From Oscheius dolichura (taxonomy: Eukaryota > Nematoda > Chromadorea > Rhabditida > Rhabditidae): a stretch of DNA of 64,000 nt. This document shows, piece after piece, positions 34,691-44,639 of this stretch. A model generated the notes under the pieces. The model had not been told where the DNA came from. It saw only the letters and a list, made by a program, of their open reading frames with translations, and made no database searches. The stretch is taken from contig OW051496.1 in assembly GCA_932521035.1 (NCBI GenBank), positions 9,672,001 to 9,736,000 of the forward strand, read 5' to 3'. Each line of letters begins with the position of its first letter. Position 1 is the stretch's first letter. The translations under genes were made by a program, and so were the position numbers.

Positions 34691-36161
34691 TCAACAGGGA
34701 ACTGCTTGTTCGGGAGAGGAGTCGCTGGTTGGTCGGAGGAGGTGTCTGGGCATCTGCCTGCTGGTTAGCAACTCTTCTTTGATCTCTTTTATTCCATCCT
34801 CAGTTTTCAGCTTTTCTAGGACTTCCTCTTCCATTAGGGGGGTTGTCACCATTAGGGGCGGAATGAAGACTTCTCCTTCTCTGAAAATGAGTTATTTTGT
34901 CTTTTTACCTTCAAAAATCCACATTTCCTCCTTTTCCCCCTCGAAAATGAGCCTAGCAGCAGTTTTCTTCTTTTTTTACTTTTCCCGAGCACCTGCACCC
35001 GTAAACTCTCGGCAGCTGGAGCTTCTGTTATCTTGCCGCGCCCAATTCCCTTTCCTCGCAGCTGCTGCGATTTTACGGGTGGCGCGCAGGAAGGAGGCCA
35101 TTGTCCAACTCACTCTAGCAGTTTCTCCTGTGTCACAATTTCCTTAGCTGCCTCCTGAAGTCGTTGAACCTGAGCAGGATTCAAAGCAAACGGAATGTAG
35201 ACCAGGGTCCTGAAGGGAAGAAAACTCTTTACTCCATAGTTAGCCCTACCCGTTGCGGTTATTTTTCCTAATTTTAGTGGGCGGGGATCGAACTTCCAGA
35301 TTCGAAGAGGGGGCGGATAGCAGATCCTTTAGGGTCTTATTCGGATCGGCGGCTTTCCTTTTCGCTTCCAGGGGAATCGCGTCCTCATCGAGGACTTTCC
35401 TAATGGCCCGGAAGGTCTGACAACCCTTTCGGAGGCATCTAAACCAGGAAAATTGGAAAGTTTATGGGATTACGGTACCTATAGGCCGGGTATTCCCGAA
35501 TTTCCTGCTTGTATTTACTCTTACGGTAGCACATTTTCATTGGGAAGTTACAGAGATGGCAGAGAATCTCATCGGGAACCTCCTCCTGCCGGCCGTTGTA
35601 GGAAACGGTATGACTGCTGGGAAGATCCATTTGTCCTGAAACGGAATAGAAAATAGTACTTTCTTCGTAATTTATAAGAAAACAGAAGCTAAAATTTCAT
35701 GGGATAATTCTCAAATGTGTTCAAAGATGTGACTGTAATCGCGCTCCATTGAAATTTCTACAATGACTCAAGTTGAAGTCTTTTTTTCGCTTATTTCTCC
35801 GTGTTTTCATACTATTTCTTCATTTTTTTGTAGCTATAATGATGCAGATATATTTTAGCAAGCTGCTATAACAAAAAAATAGTAAAGAAGAGCATAAAAT
35901 AAGAAAAAAATGAAGGAATTCGGCGAATATTTCAAATGTTCCACTTTCGCGCTAAAACTGGTGGGAAACGTATTGTAAAATGATTTTCCGGGCTTATTTT
36001 TACTCACCATCAGCATGACGTTGAAGATGCAGTGGAACTACGGGTCCTTCGAGTCGAACCGGGCCAGATAGCCTCCTCGAAAGGGGAATGTTCTCACCGA
36101 AGACGGATCTCATTGCCCGATAGGACATAGAAGGAAGCAGGCTCGATTTTCCGTTTGCCAT
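34691..36161 (-). CDS. Unrecognised protein with paired CxxC-type cysteines (261 aa, 5 exons)
   Basis: No family recognised. Exons: 36161-36008, 35635-35479, 35438-35250, 35209-35114, 34880-34691; total 786 nt with consistent phases. Starts MANGKSSLLPSMSYRAMRSV (Ser/Arg-rich, no acidic residue in the first 20, so a mitochondrial presequence is possible). The middle has CHLCNFPMKMCYR about 20 residues before RCLRKGCQTF; four cysteines in two pairs suggest a small zinc-binding fold. The C-terminal third is helical and charged (EEVLEKLKTEDGIKEIKEEL). The 35115-35208 exon is bordered by REP1 copy 8 in the next intron. It ends about 400 bp from the convergent degenerin stop. Confidence 0.7.
34988..35090. 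mobile_element. MITE-like palindrome, REP1 copy 8
   Basis: Near-duplicate of copy 7, in the last intron of the preceding gene: CACCTGCACCCGTAAACTCT left arm; the right arm GCTGCGATTTTACGGGTGGC is eroded. Confidence 0.7.
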
Positions 36162-36597
36162 ATTATTATCGGCTCTGGGATGCTGGAAAGAGGGATTTTC
36201 TTGGGATTTAGGGGCAACAAACCATCATTCCGGAGAGAGCAGACGCTAGAGCTGGATTCAGGGCGGAAAGTGATGGAGAGGCCGATGACAAGTCCCGATC
36301 GGCTTCTAAAAATTTCATTTTAGGTTTTACATCGACTTCTAATCGTTTCTAATGCTATAATATTATTATTTTCAATGAAATTAGTGCGTTTTAGCTGCCA
36401 GAATAATTTAAAACTCGAAAATAGAAGATAAATGCTTGTTTCCGTCGTCAAAATTCGATTTCTTTCGTTCACATCCTGACTTTTGACTATTTTGGTGAAC
36501 AAATCTTATCGCTTCCAATACTAGAATGTTATACAACAAATTTTATCTGTTTTCAGTGTCCTCATGGCTTAAAAATAACAAAAAACAGATTGTGATG

Positions 36598-37032
36598 TCA
36601 TTTTTCGTTATTATTTGAACCTAAAGCAAAAGAAAAAAGAAAACGCTACCTTTTTGATCATATTCTTCCACTAAACATTCCTGTTTCATTATACTTGCTG
36701 TTGATTTCGCCGGTTTTGAAAGAATACTCCTTAGAATAGATTCAGCCAATTCCGCTGTATTTACTGTCTAAATTTTTGTACAATAAATAATATTAAAAAA
36801 AAAGATAAAACAACCTCTGCATCAGGAGGAGTTGAATTATCTTGTAGCTGTGGTCCCGTAATATTAGCGAACATCTAAAAAAATTCATATTTTCTGTAAA
36901 CTGGTACATTATTTGTATAAAATAAATAATAGCATGTTAACTTACTGATAGTAAAAGATCATTTGGATTCATCGGCTTCGTGTCATCTTCTTCTTTTACG
37001 GAAGAGAAAAATAATGGATCCATGTTTACCAT
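36598..37032 (-). CDS. Small unrecognised protein (95 aa, 4 exons)
   Basis: No family recognised. Exons: 37032-36946, 36874-36815, 36767-36650, 36620-36598; total 288 nt, all junctions in phase. Starts MVNMDPLFFSSVKEEDDTKP; an in-frame second Met is three codons in. The last third holds a likely helix (TAELAESILRSILSKP) and the tail GSNNNEK. No signal peptide or membrane segment. It is AT-rich relative to its neighbours. It lies 437 bp upstream of the next minus-strand ATG (36161), a spacing compatible with, but not proof of, a shared transcript. Confidence 0.6.
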
Positions 37033-37602
37033 CTCTAAATTAAATTTAATTAAAAATATATAGAATATTTCAGGAAATAAGTGTAAGAAGAATGAGATAT
37101 GGTTAATGGTCAAGGGGCGAGTAAAGGGCAGCAGGTCGCGGAGTGACCGGCCCGTCGTATTTAGCAGCCCTGTCTATGCGGTGTGGCTGTCTCACAGTTT
37201 GACCTGGGTCACGCATATAGCCGGACGGGGAGAGAGCACCCCGGATGGAGTAGCATGACCTGCGTCAGCTGTAGAGGAGATAACAACAGCCATTGGGCTA
37301 CGTATTGATTCAACGTACCATTTGCGAGGTCAAGATCGCGCGGGAAATAGGACACAGGTGGCCTCTTTCTCTCTCACTGGGGCTGACCTCACTCACTGTC
37401 CGAATTAGGCGTTATACTGGAGAGGGCAGCTGGCCTTTTTGAACTCTAGGGGCTGGACCAGAACGATTAGGAAATGTCGACGAATCTATTGCTAGCTAAA
37501 CTGCAAAGACTGTCTGGAGAAGTAGGATCTCTAGAGAAATAAAAATATTTATATATTAGACAAACAAATATAAAACAGGAAAAAAATAGTGAACTATTAG
37601 AA
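37033..37602. other. Intergenic block with a G+C-rich island
   Basis: About 37110-37460 is clearly more G+C-rich than the flanking AT-rich DNA and has no ORF or exon I can support. It could be a regulatory island, an old repeat or a non-coding RNA. Confidence 0.35.
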
Positions 37603-38355
37603 TTATTCAAGATTACTCGTCATGGGATATTGCTTATCCATCATCCAGTGATACACAAGACTGTAAATAGTAGGAATACTGACAAGTGCAGCGAAAACCA
37701 TCCAGTAATGCAGCTTGGAGTGAACATTCTTGGCATAGACCTTGTTGCTCAATATCTGGGTGAAATCTGTAATAAAATAAATTCCGAACAGTAAACTAGA
37801 CATACGGTAATAACCAGGATTGCCGGTGATTGATGAAGAATAAACAGTGTAATTTTGACCATTGTTTCTGAAATAACACAAAATTACAATTAATAAATAT
37901 AAGAGCATTATTTAAAAAAATAAACATACGTGTATTCCACAGCTGCTGGTTTGGAGATTAGCTCATACAATTTAGCGCCATTTTGGATGTCAGTAAGTTG
38001 AATAATGAACGAATGGAAGGCCTGTTCATTAGGACCAATCTTTGGAAAAGTAGCAGAAGGTGATCCTTTGATTATTTTAGAGAGAGCTTGAATTTGCAAG
38101 GCCCAATCATCATTCATGCGCACACTGAAAATGAAAAACTAATATCCATAAACAAACAAAGCCTACTTTTCAAGAGTGTCGATACCAACGTTGGAAAAAT
38201 GATAATAAATAGCGCAATCAGCATCAACAATAAGATGCCTACAATCCGGGGCTTTTGATACTAGAAGATTGGCCTACAATAAATAATACAAGAAATAAAA
38301 AATTGCTTACCTGAAGTGGTATGAACAATACCGATAGAAGAATAGTTTGAAACAT
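37603..38355 (-). CDS. Unrecognised membrane protein with signal peptide (203 aa, 4 exons)
   Basis: No family recognised. Exons: 38355-38311, 38273-38167, 38124-37930, 37867-37603; total 612 nt with consistent phases. Signal peptide MFQTILLSVLFIPLQ, a luminal or extracellular domain of about 110 residues with two Cys (APDCRHLIVDADC), then two predicted membrane segments (MSSLLFGIYFITDFTQI and YWMVFAALVSIPTIYSLVY) and a short tail MDKQYPMTSNLE. NYT and NVH sites are visible. The coding sequence is AT-rich, with short introns. Topology suggests a small endoplasmic reticulum or surface protein. Confidence 0.7.
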
Positions 38356-38984
38356 TATGAGCCGCCGAGAAATCTAAAAATCTAATTGAATTGATGAATA
38401 TTGACAGATAAGAAGAAATACATGAGAGATCAACAAACAAACATCTAACTGCAACATAAAAATGTGCCTTCTTCCTATTTCACATGTTATTTTTACTTGT
38501 AACATATGCAGATCGCCCCTGGTTACATTTTAGATAAAAAATCGTCAATTGAATGAGACAGCAACACAAAGCAAAACGAGCCGAATGGAAAAGTGAGGCA
38601 ATTTGTGAAAAAAACGAGCGTGCGTGGATTTTGCTCGATGTTTAGCAGCTCTCTCTTTTCAACAATCTCGTTGCTTTTTTTCAGAGTTTCCATTCATTTC
38701 AGCGGAATTGATGCTAATTTTACATCTGAATATCAGTTAAAATGCATTTTTACATAGCAGAAACACTATATAGAATTTTTAGAGTACCTAATGAAATGTA
38801 CAGAGAGTAAAAGAGCTTCTAATCGAGTGCCAGACTCCTACAAGACATCAATCCAAGTTCCCTTTGAATATCATCATAAAAATAAGAACAAAACACATTT
38901 TTTGATCATTTTATTAGCATTCAGCAGAGGGATCGCTTGTAGATGGACATCTCCTGCGATATCTGCTCTTTTCTTCAAAGAGTT

Positions 38985-39736
38985 AGGAACAACGGCTTCA
39001 GCGGTTCGTATTCCTGGAATATCCCCACAGCTGGCTGGTTGCGAAGAGTCGCCTATGACCGTGCTCCTAAAAAGTTTGATCCCCCCTTTTCTTTTGGACC
39101 ATAATCTTTTCAGGATAAAGACTGTGGCGACGTATCTATTGTCAGCCATTTGGCACGGAGTCTCTGTCGGCTATTATCTCACCTTCCTGTCGGCTGCTCT
39201 CTTCACCCCGGCGGCTTCAACATTCCGTCGTTGTATGAGATGGCGATTCGTCGATGACCCGAGCAAGAAATTCTTCTACGACCTGTTCAGTAACGTCGTT
39301 TCGAAGGCGTCGCTGACCTATTTGACCTATCCTTTCGTTATGATGAATCTCCACCCGTCTATTGACGTCTACATGTGAGAAATCGTATATCCCATCTCTT
39401 TTGCTCAAAAGTTCCCGCGCGGAAGAATTTTCAACCCGCTACGGTTTCCCTATTTTTTAGAAAAGGAAAAGTACGGTACAACTTGTTTTAGCGCGAAAAT
39501 GCAGGGTTGTATCTTGTTTAATTCGTGTCGACCGTTTTGGACCCCTATATAAGTCGCTTCTTCTCATTTTCAGTTCATTTCAACTTCTTCACCGGTCTCT
39601 GGATGTCAACGCTGATGCCCAGGCCAGTTTTTTTTGCATTTGCTTTGCTATATTCTTGAGCGCGATTTTGATAGCTTTGTTCGTAAAAGTTTGCCATTCA
39701 AAGGTTTTTTTTGAGAATTGTTTCAATTTGTACTAA
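38985..39736 (+). pseudogene. Truncated MBOAT O-acyltransferase (C-terminal part only)
   Basis: Resembles the C-terminal third of membrane-bound O-acyltransferases of the lysophospholipid type (MBOAT1/2). Three blocks: 38985-39063 encodes GFSGSYSWNIPTAGWLRRVA; 39114-39374 encodes LLSAIWHGVSVGYYLTFLSA with the catalytic His, then the typical FFYDLF and PFVMMNLHPS; 39574-39736 encodes a final membrane segment (ICFAIFLSAILIALF). The first two blocks do not join in frame with any GT-AG intron: the only nearby donor (39056 region) gives an immediate stop. The N-terminal two thirds of the family are absent from the 600 bp before the divergent neighbour. Probably a decayed partial copy, or an assembly indel. 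Confidence 0.6.
39395..39470 (+). repeat. REP2 fragment (copy 4)
   Basis: TTTTGCTCAAAAGTTCCCGC and GGAAGAATTTTCAACCCGC match the right half of REP2. It lies between two MBOAT blocks. Confidence 0.5.
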
Positions 39737-40298
39737 CGCGCTGGTCTATATAGCCTCCTCGTGGTCCATTCAAATGCGCCAAACGATTCGTTACCAAAAT
39801 AACACATTTGTTTGTGGTTTCCTGATCTTTAAACGCACGAGTGCACAACGGAAAAGAAGGGCGGAAAGGGACGCCAGGCAGCTAGTTTTTGCATGAATTC
39901 TCGATGGCGTCACAGGGAAGAATAGACAGTAATTTTGATGAAAATTGGAAAAATTGGAACAATTTTCATAGACCGCATTCCACATAATCGACCGTTGAAA
40001 GTGCTTACACTTTTTTGACTTGTTATTGCACTTTTGGTATTTTAATCATTTCGAAAGAAATCCTAATTGTAATTCCATTGGACCACCAAATTTCGTTGGG
40101 ACCACTTCTTCTCTACATGAGAGCCGGAGAAAAATAATGTATATGCTGCTTTGTGCTCATTTTTTGCTCCAAAATGCTATTAAATTCCACAATTTACCAA
40201 TCCTTCCCTAATAATGGGCAGATCCCTGTCTGTCCGTCAGACCTGTCGTCTGTTCTAATCCGATGGTCAAAAGTAGGCGGTTAGAGAAGCAGAAAGCA
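39737..40298. other. AT-rich spacer
   Basis: I see no gene or recognised repeat. Confidence 0.3.
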
Positions 40299-40700
40299 GG
40301 CTCTGGTGCTCTTTAGCCGGTCAATAACAAGTTGAGCCGGTCAATGAAATTTCGGCGCCACTTTTACAGTTGTAGCTTGGTAATCCCTTGACCGTTTTCA
40401 AAACTTCAAGCACTGTCTTGAAGAGCAGATGAAGGCGGTTCTAGCCATCTGGTTTTCAGCTTAATACGCCCTGTAGAAAACTTTGGATAAAGACAAGTAC
40501 TCATTTTTCGTCGATTCTTTTTTTTGTGCACATTGATTATTTTTGTAAGATATATTGAGCTTAAAACTAGCTGGCTAGAACCGCCATGATCTGCTCTCCA
40601 AGATAGTGCTTGAAGTTTTGAAAACGGTCAAGAGATTGCCAAGCTACAACTGTAAAGGTGGCGCCGAAATTTCATTGACCGGCTAAAGTGCACCAGAGCC
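40299..40700. mobile_element. Large fold-back element (arms about 145-165 bp)
   Basis: The left arm 40299-40464 begins GGCTCTGGTGCTCTTTAGCC and the right arm 40557-40700 ends with the inverted GGCTAAAGTGCACCAGAGCC. The arms are about nine-tenths identical, including GAAATTTCGGCGCCACTTTT and its inverse. The left arm has an extra 20 nt that duplicates the motif GAGCCGGTCAAT. The loop is about 90 nt and non-coding. Confidence 0.8.
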
Positions 40701-41460
40701 GAAAAGCAGACAGTCAAGATTTACTCAGAACGCCGCCAACGGCGGCTGGAGGCATACTTGTATAAGAAATAAAGAGGAACAAGGTTAGAAAATAAGCCCG
40801 ATACACAAGCTGGTCTACTGAATTCTACCTGTCCAGGGCAACCCATCCTTTTGCCCGGCCGTTTAAAGGGGAATTCTGTGATGTTTTTCCGACTGCGGAT
40901 GAGTTTGTGATGAATGGAAAAGTTATATATCACCCACTTGTTGTAGAGAAGCTGTTTCCCATTTTTTTTCCGGAGAGTCTGCAGTCAATTATTGTGGGAA
41001 TGATCTTGTTACTTGTCGCAGCCGACGTTTCCCCCTTAAAATTAAAGGGACTGTCAGGGACCTTTTTTTTCGTTCACTGGTCCCGAAGCGACTGAACTAC
41101 TTAGCGTCCCCCACCCTTGCCGCGCAATAATAATTTGAACCCGCCTGCGGCCGTCTTTCTTTTTTTTTTGTTTCTATCGTGTGTCGTTGTGTTTTGCAAG
41201 TGTTTTATTATTTTCTCTTCATTTTTTAATGTTAATAATTGATTGCATTACTGCTAGCAGTTCTTGCGCTAGCGTGCAAGAAATACACTGAAATTGATGA
41301 CAACAGGCAAATCAAGAAATTGCCATAATGTTTATTTGTATTTTTTGTCTTTCTTCTTTTAGTCTCATGCATTTTGTTTCTCATCTTTCCCTTATATATT
41401 TTCCATTCTTATTTATTATTTAGTTTCAGGTTGTTGCAATAGCAGCAGTGAAGAAAGAAG
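40701..41460. other. Spacer before the hairpin array
   Basis: No supported gene. A fragment near 41075-41095 (CTGGTCCCGAAGCGACTG) matches the end of the GAAGCGA hairpin family. Confidence 0.3.
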
Positions 41461-41657
41461 AACCGCCTTCCCTCGGCGGTATAAAAAATGGAGATGCGAA
41501 GAAACCGCGAGCTTACGCGGTATAGAAATATAAATGAACGAAGCAAGAAGAACCGCTGTCAGAGCGGGATAAAAATATGGAAGAAAGAAGAAACCGCGTC
41601 CTCGGCGGTATAAAAGTAGAGATGGGCTTAGCGAGAACCGCTGGCCCAGCGGTATAT
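41461..41657. repeat. Array of five short hairpins, each followed by a TATAAAA-like motif
   Basis: Hairpins at about 41462-41480, 41503-41521, 41552-41567, 41593-41609 and 41636-41652, spaced 41-49 nt. Each has a 5-6 bp stem (ACCGCC/GGCGGT, ACCGCG/CGCGGT, ACCGCT/AGCGGT and similar) and a 5-7 nt loop, is preceded by AAGAAGAA- or GAGA-like purines and followed by ATAAAAA or TATAAA. Stems differ between copies but pairing is largely kept. Confidence 0.75.
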
Positions 41658-41709
41658 AAAAAGGGTGAAAAAAAGACAAAGTGAGTATATTTTGTTTATT
41701 TTATAACAA

Positions 41710-43138
41710 TTAATCACTGTCGTCATCAGTATTACGGTCGCTGTCGCTGTCGGAATCAGTGTTGTAGGCAGTCTGGGGCAGCTCCTCTTCCACAATCTTC
41801 TTTGGTCGCCCTATCATGCGCTCTTTTATACGGCTCTCCTTGTAGTCGGCATAGAAATTTCTTGCTATTCTCATAATAACGCTTTTAAAATTCAAAGAAG
41901 GGGGCGGCCAAATGAATATTTGGACATAACGGCTTTGGGATCGGCTCCACCTGGTTACAATGCGACCGTGTTGTTATGAACCGTAATTATCTCATGCCAG
42001 TTCCAATCCAATACTGCTAATTTCATACGGATTTCTGAAGTATCTTTCGAGCTAAAAAATATTTTAGTACGGCTTCGAGAAGACTAACAAAAAGATATTT
42101 TTTGGCAACCATATAGTAACAATTTTGGAATGAGCACATTCCAGCGCTGATGTTGTGTGATTCCAAGAACAATTTTGGACACCTTTTGCTAACTTATCTT
42201 CATATAGAATTTCTGTTAGCTTCTAAAATTATAATGCGTCGAAAATTTCAATACGATTACTTCTAGCTCTCTATCATTTTTATGTTCGTCCAGGTAACAA
42301 TCTGACGAATCAAGATCATCATTATCGCAGCTATCAATAAGTGCAAACTGCCCACCAAATTGGTGAACTCCTATAACTATTGAATCGAAAAAAGATTGCC
42401 TTTTTATACCTTGCAGGTGGAATGCACAGCTTTGTTTCCTTTACATTCTTTGATGCAGTTCTACAACCATTGGCATATTTTGAGAAGAAGCTTTTCTAAT
42501 TCCTTATATTCCGGCTTTTTAAATTCCTATATAGAAAGCTAGTTGGATTGATTTAAAATAATAAACCTTGGCGCAATTTTTTGAAAAATTGCGAATAAAA
42601 TGTCACAAGTCGGTTGTGTGGAGAAGGTCTTTATAATTTGTTCTTGTATATTTTAGAAGGCTCGCGTTGCTGTCAGTCGTCAATTCTTTTATATCAAATT
42701 CAGGATCATTCCATAATCGTTTCAAAATCCTTGAGAAAGATTCCTTTCTCGAATGCAGGGGAATTTCCTTTAGATAATATTGTGGTAGAATTTTAAAGAA
42801 ACCAACCACCCATCTCACGCTTTTCTATTATCTCAAAATCTATTAGCATTTGTGTTTTCTGATCCATTGCAGAACCACGGCAAATTGCGCCGGAATATCC
42901 TCTAGAATCATATTGTGAATCAAAAGAAATCACCAGCTTTGGCTTCTAGAAAAATTAATTGATAATCAAGAGTGGTTACTTCATCTGGCTCCTCCTCATC
43001 AACATTTTCTTCTAATACGAACTTTTGGAAAAACGGTTTTTTTTCTTCATAATATTTGTCAACTGTCGGATAGAAAATTTTTTGCAGAATCTCATAATAA
43101 GAATTATGATTGGGAAATCCCAGACGGCATTGTTTCAC
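41710..43138 (-). pseudogene. Decayed Kolobok-like DNA transposase
   Basis: Pieces in order on the minus strand: 43138-42981 (NHNSYYEILQKIFYPTVDKY), 42945-42807 (PKLVISFDSQYDSRGYSGAI, ending DFEIIEKREMG), 42767-42603 (ELTTDSNASLLKYTR then LLHTTDL), and a C-terminal piece 41895-41710 with an acidic SDSDSD tail. The core with D.QYDS.G...A......MD, DFE...KRE.GG and ELTTDS is the pattern of Kolobok-type transposases (family knowledge). Signs of decay: a frameshift shortly after 42767, and a stop where the family has a conserved Trp just after LLHTTDL. No terminal inverted repeats could be fixed. Confidence 0.65.
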
Positions 43139-43549
43139 AAAGTCAGCTACTCGCTATCTTAAAAAATTAATAAATTATTTATACAAAAAATTCATTTACC
43201 AAAATAAAGTTACGAAAACGTAACTAGTAAACCGCTCATGCGCGAAAAATCACTTTTTTCCCGCGCTTCTCCGGAGCCCGCGAAACTGCCTACAGTACGG
43301 CGAAAAGGTCCCTTTAAGGAATTTGGTCAAAAAAGGGCTAAAAATACATAAAATCGTCGATTTAAGCCATAAACATGATTTGCGATCCCCCATAAAGTGG
43401 GGTGCCTGTGATTCTACATCAAATTTTATCCCTGGGTAAAAAGATATAAAATGAATAAAATTGAAATTGAAATTGATATTGAAATTGAAAATGATTTCTA
43501 GTCGGATAAACCGAGATTTGGGCCTTCGAATCGCGGGGCTGAGTAAACC

Positions 43550-44639
43550 ATGGAATTGGATTTATTGCTGTTGCAATCCTCTTTGAAAATTCCATTCAAA
43601 AATCATTTTCAGTTGGAGGCGCCGAAGAAGAAGACAATGTGGAAAATGTGTGGAGCTTCGAGCACAATTGAAGACCTCAGAAAAGAAATGGAATGCAGAG
43701 CGAGAAAAACTCACGGTAGAGCGCGACTACTACAAGGGCTTGTATCTTGCCAATACGACTGTCGCGAAGATGGACGAACGCCAGCTGACCAGTCCCGAAG
43801 AGAAGAAGACCCGAGACGTGGATAAAGGCAAACACAAGTGTGCCGAAAAGACAGCGAGACGAGCAGGTGCGGATGGAGCCGATGGGATCCAAGGCAAGCA
43901 CAAGTCACGCCTAAATGACTTACTGCATAAATTCGACGACTTCGGATCCCACCCACATGTAACGGCCAATCTCGAAGTGCACGAGGTGAGACTTTTAATT
44001 TCTTTAATATAATTTTAATTGAATATAACCCGTTTTCGGCAAGTTTTTCTTCCTGTTAATGGAGTTCATATATGCTGAACTTGGGAAAAAAAGTGGAAAA
44101 GAAAGATTGAAAATTTGGCTAAATTCAATATTTCAGCTGCTTTTGAAACTGACGAGAATTTCCGCCTCTGTCGACATGGTTATTTGGGGCAAAGAGCTGA
44201 CTGTTGGCGATGAGCAGCAGTTCATGCTTTGGAATCGCGGGAACCAGGATGCGAAGGGGTCGTGCTATTACGGATGCTTGCGACCACAAAAGGGAGCGGA
44301 AGGAACTATCGACGTTCCCTTGCCTGCCAACTCACATATTATCTATACACTGTGGAACAAACGGACTCGCCAGCTTACGGTAAGCATATTCACAAGTGCT
44401 TCTAACAAGCTTTACAGACAGAAGGTTTATGGTTTCTTGTGGACATCGATCAAAAGCACTATTCTCTGCCGATTCCATTCAAAAGTATCTTTGACTATGT
44501 ATTTCTGGACGCCAGGCAAGGGAGGACCCGGGATGGCCAGTACTGTTGGATCTGGACATTTTTATTGCTGCGTGCTTTCGAGGATACGACTCTCAGCTTG
44601 TTCTATGACGACGTCTTCAAGTTTCCAGATGTTTCTTGA
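43550..44639 (+). CDS. Unrecognised protein with CxxC and coiled coil (285 aa, 4 exons)
   Basis: No family recognised. Exons: 43550-43569 (tentative), 43613-43985, 44137-44379, 44418-44639; total 858 nt with consistent phases. After MELDLLL comes a basic run WRRRRRRQCGKC with a CxxC, then a helical charged segment (LKTSEKKWNAEREKLTVERD) likely to form a coiled coil, then a hydrophilic linker. The second half (DMVIWGKELTVGDEQQFMLW, GSCYYGCLRPQKG, then a segment ending FEDTTLSLFYDDVFKFPDVS) looks like a compact beta-rich domain. No signal peptide. The basic stretch suggests nuclear or nucleic-acid contact; this is only an inference. The first exon and its 43-nt intron are the weakest part. Confidence 0.6.

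Noticed and set aside
41461-41657. CRISPR-like array
   Set aside because: The repeats are short hairpins of variable sequence with near-constant purine spacers, in a eukaryotic genome; there are no unique spacers.
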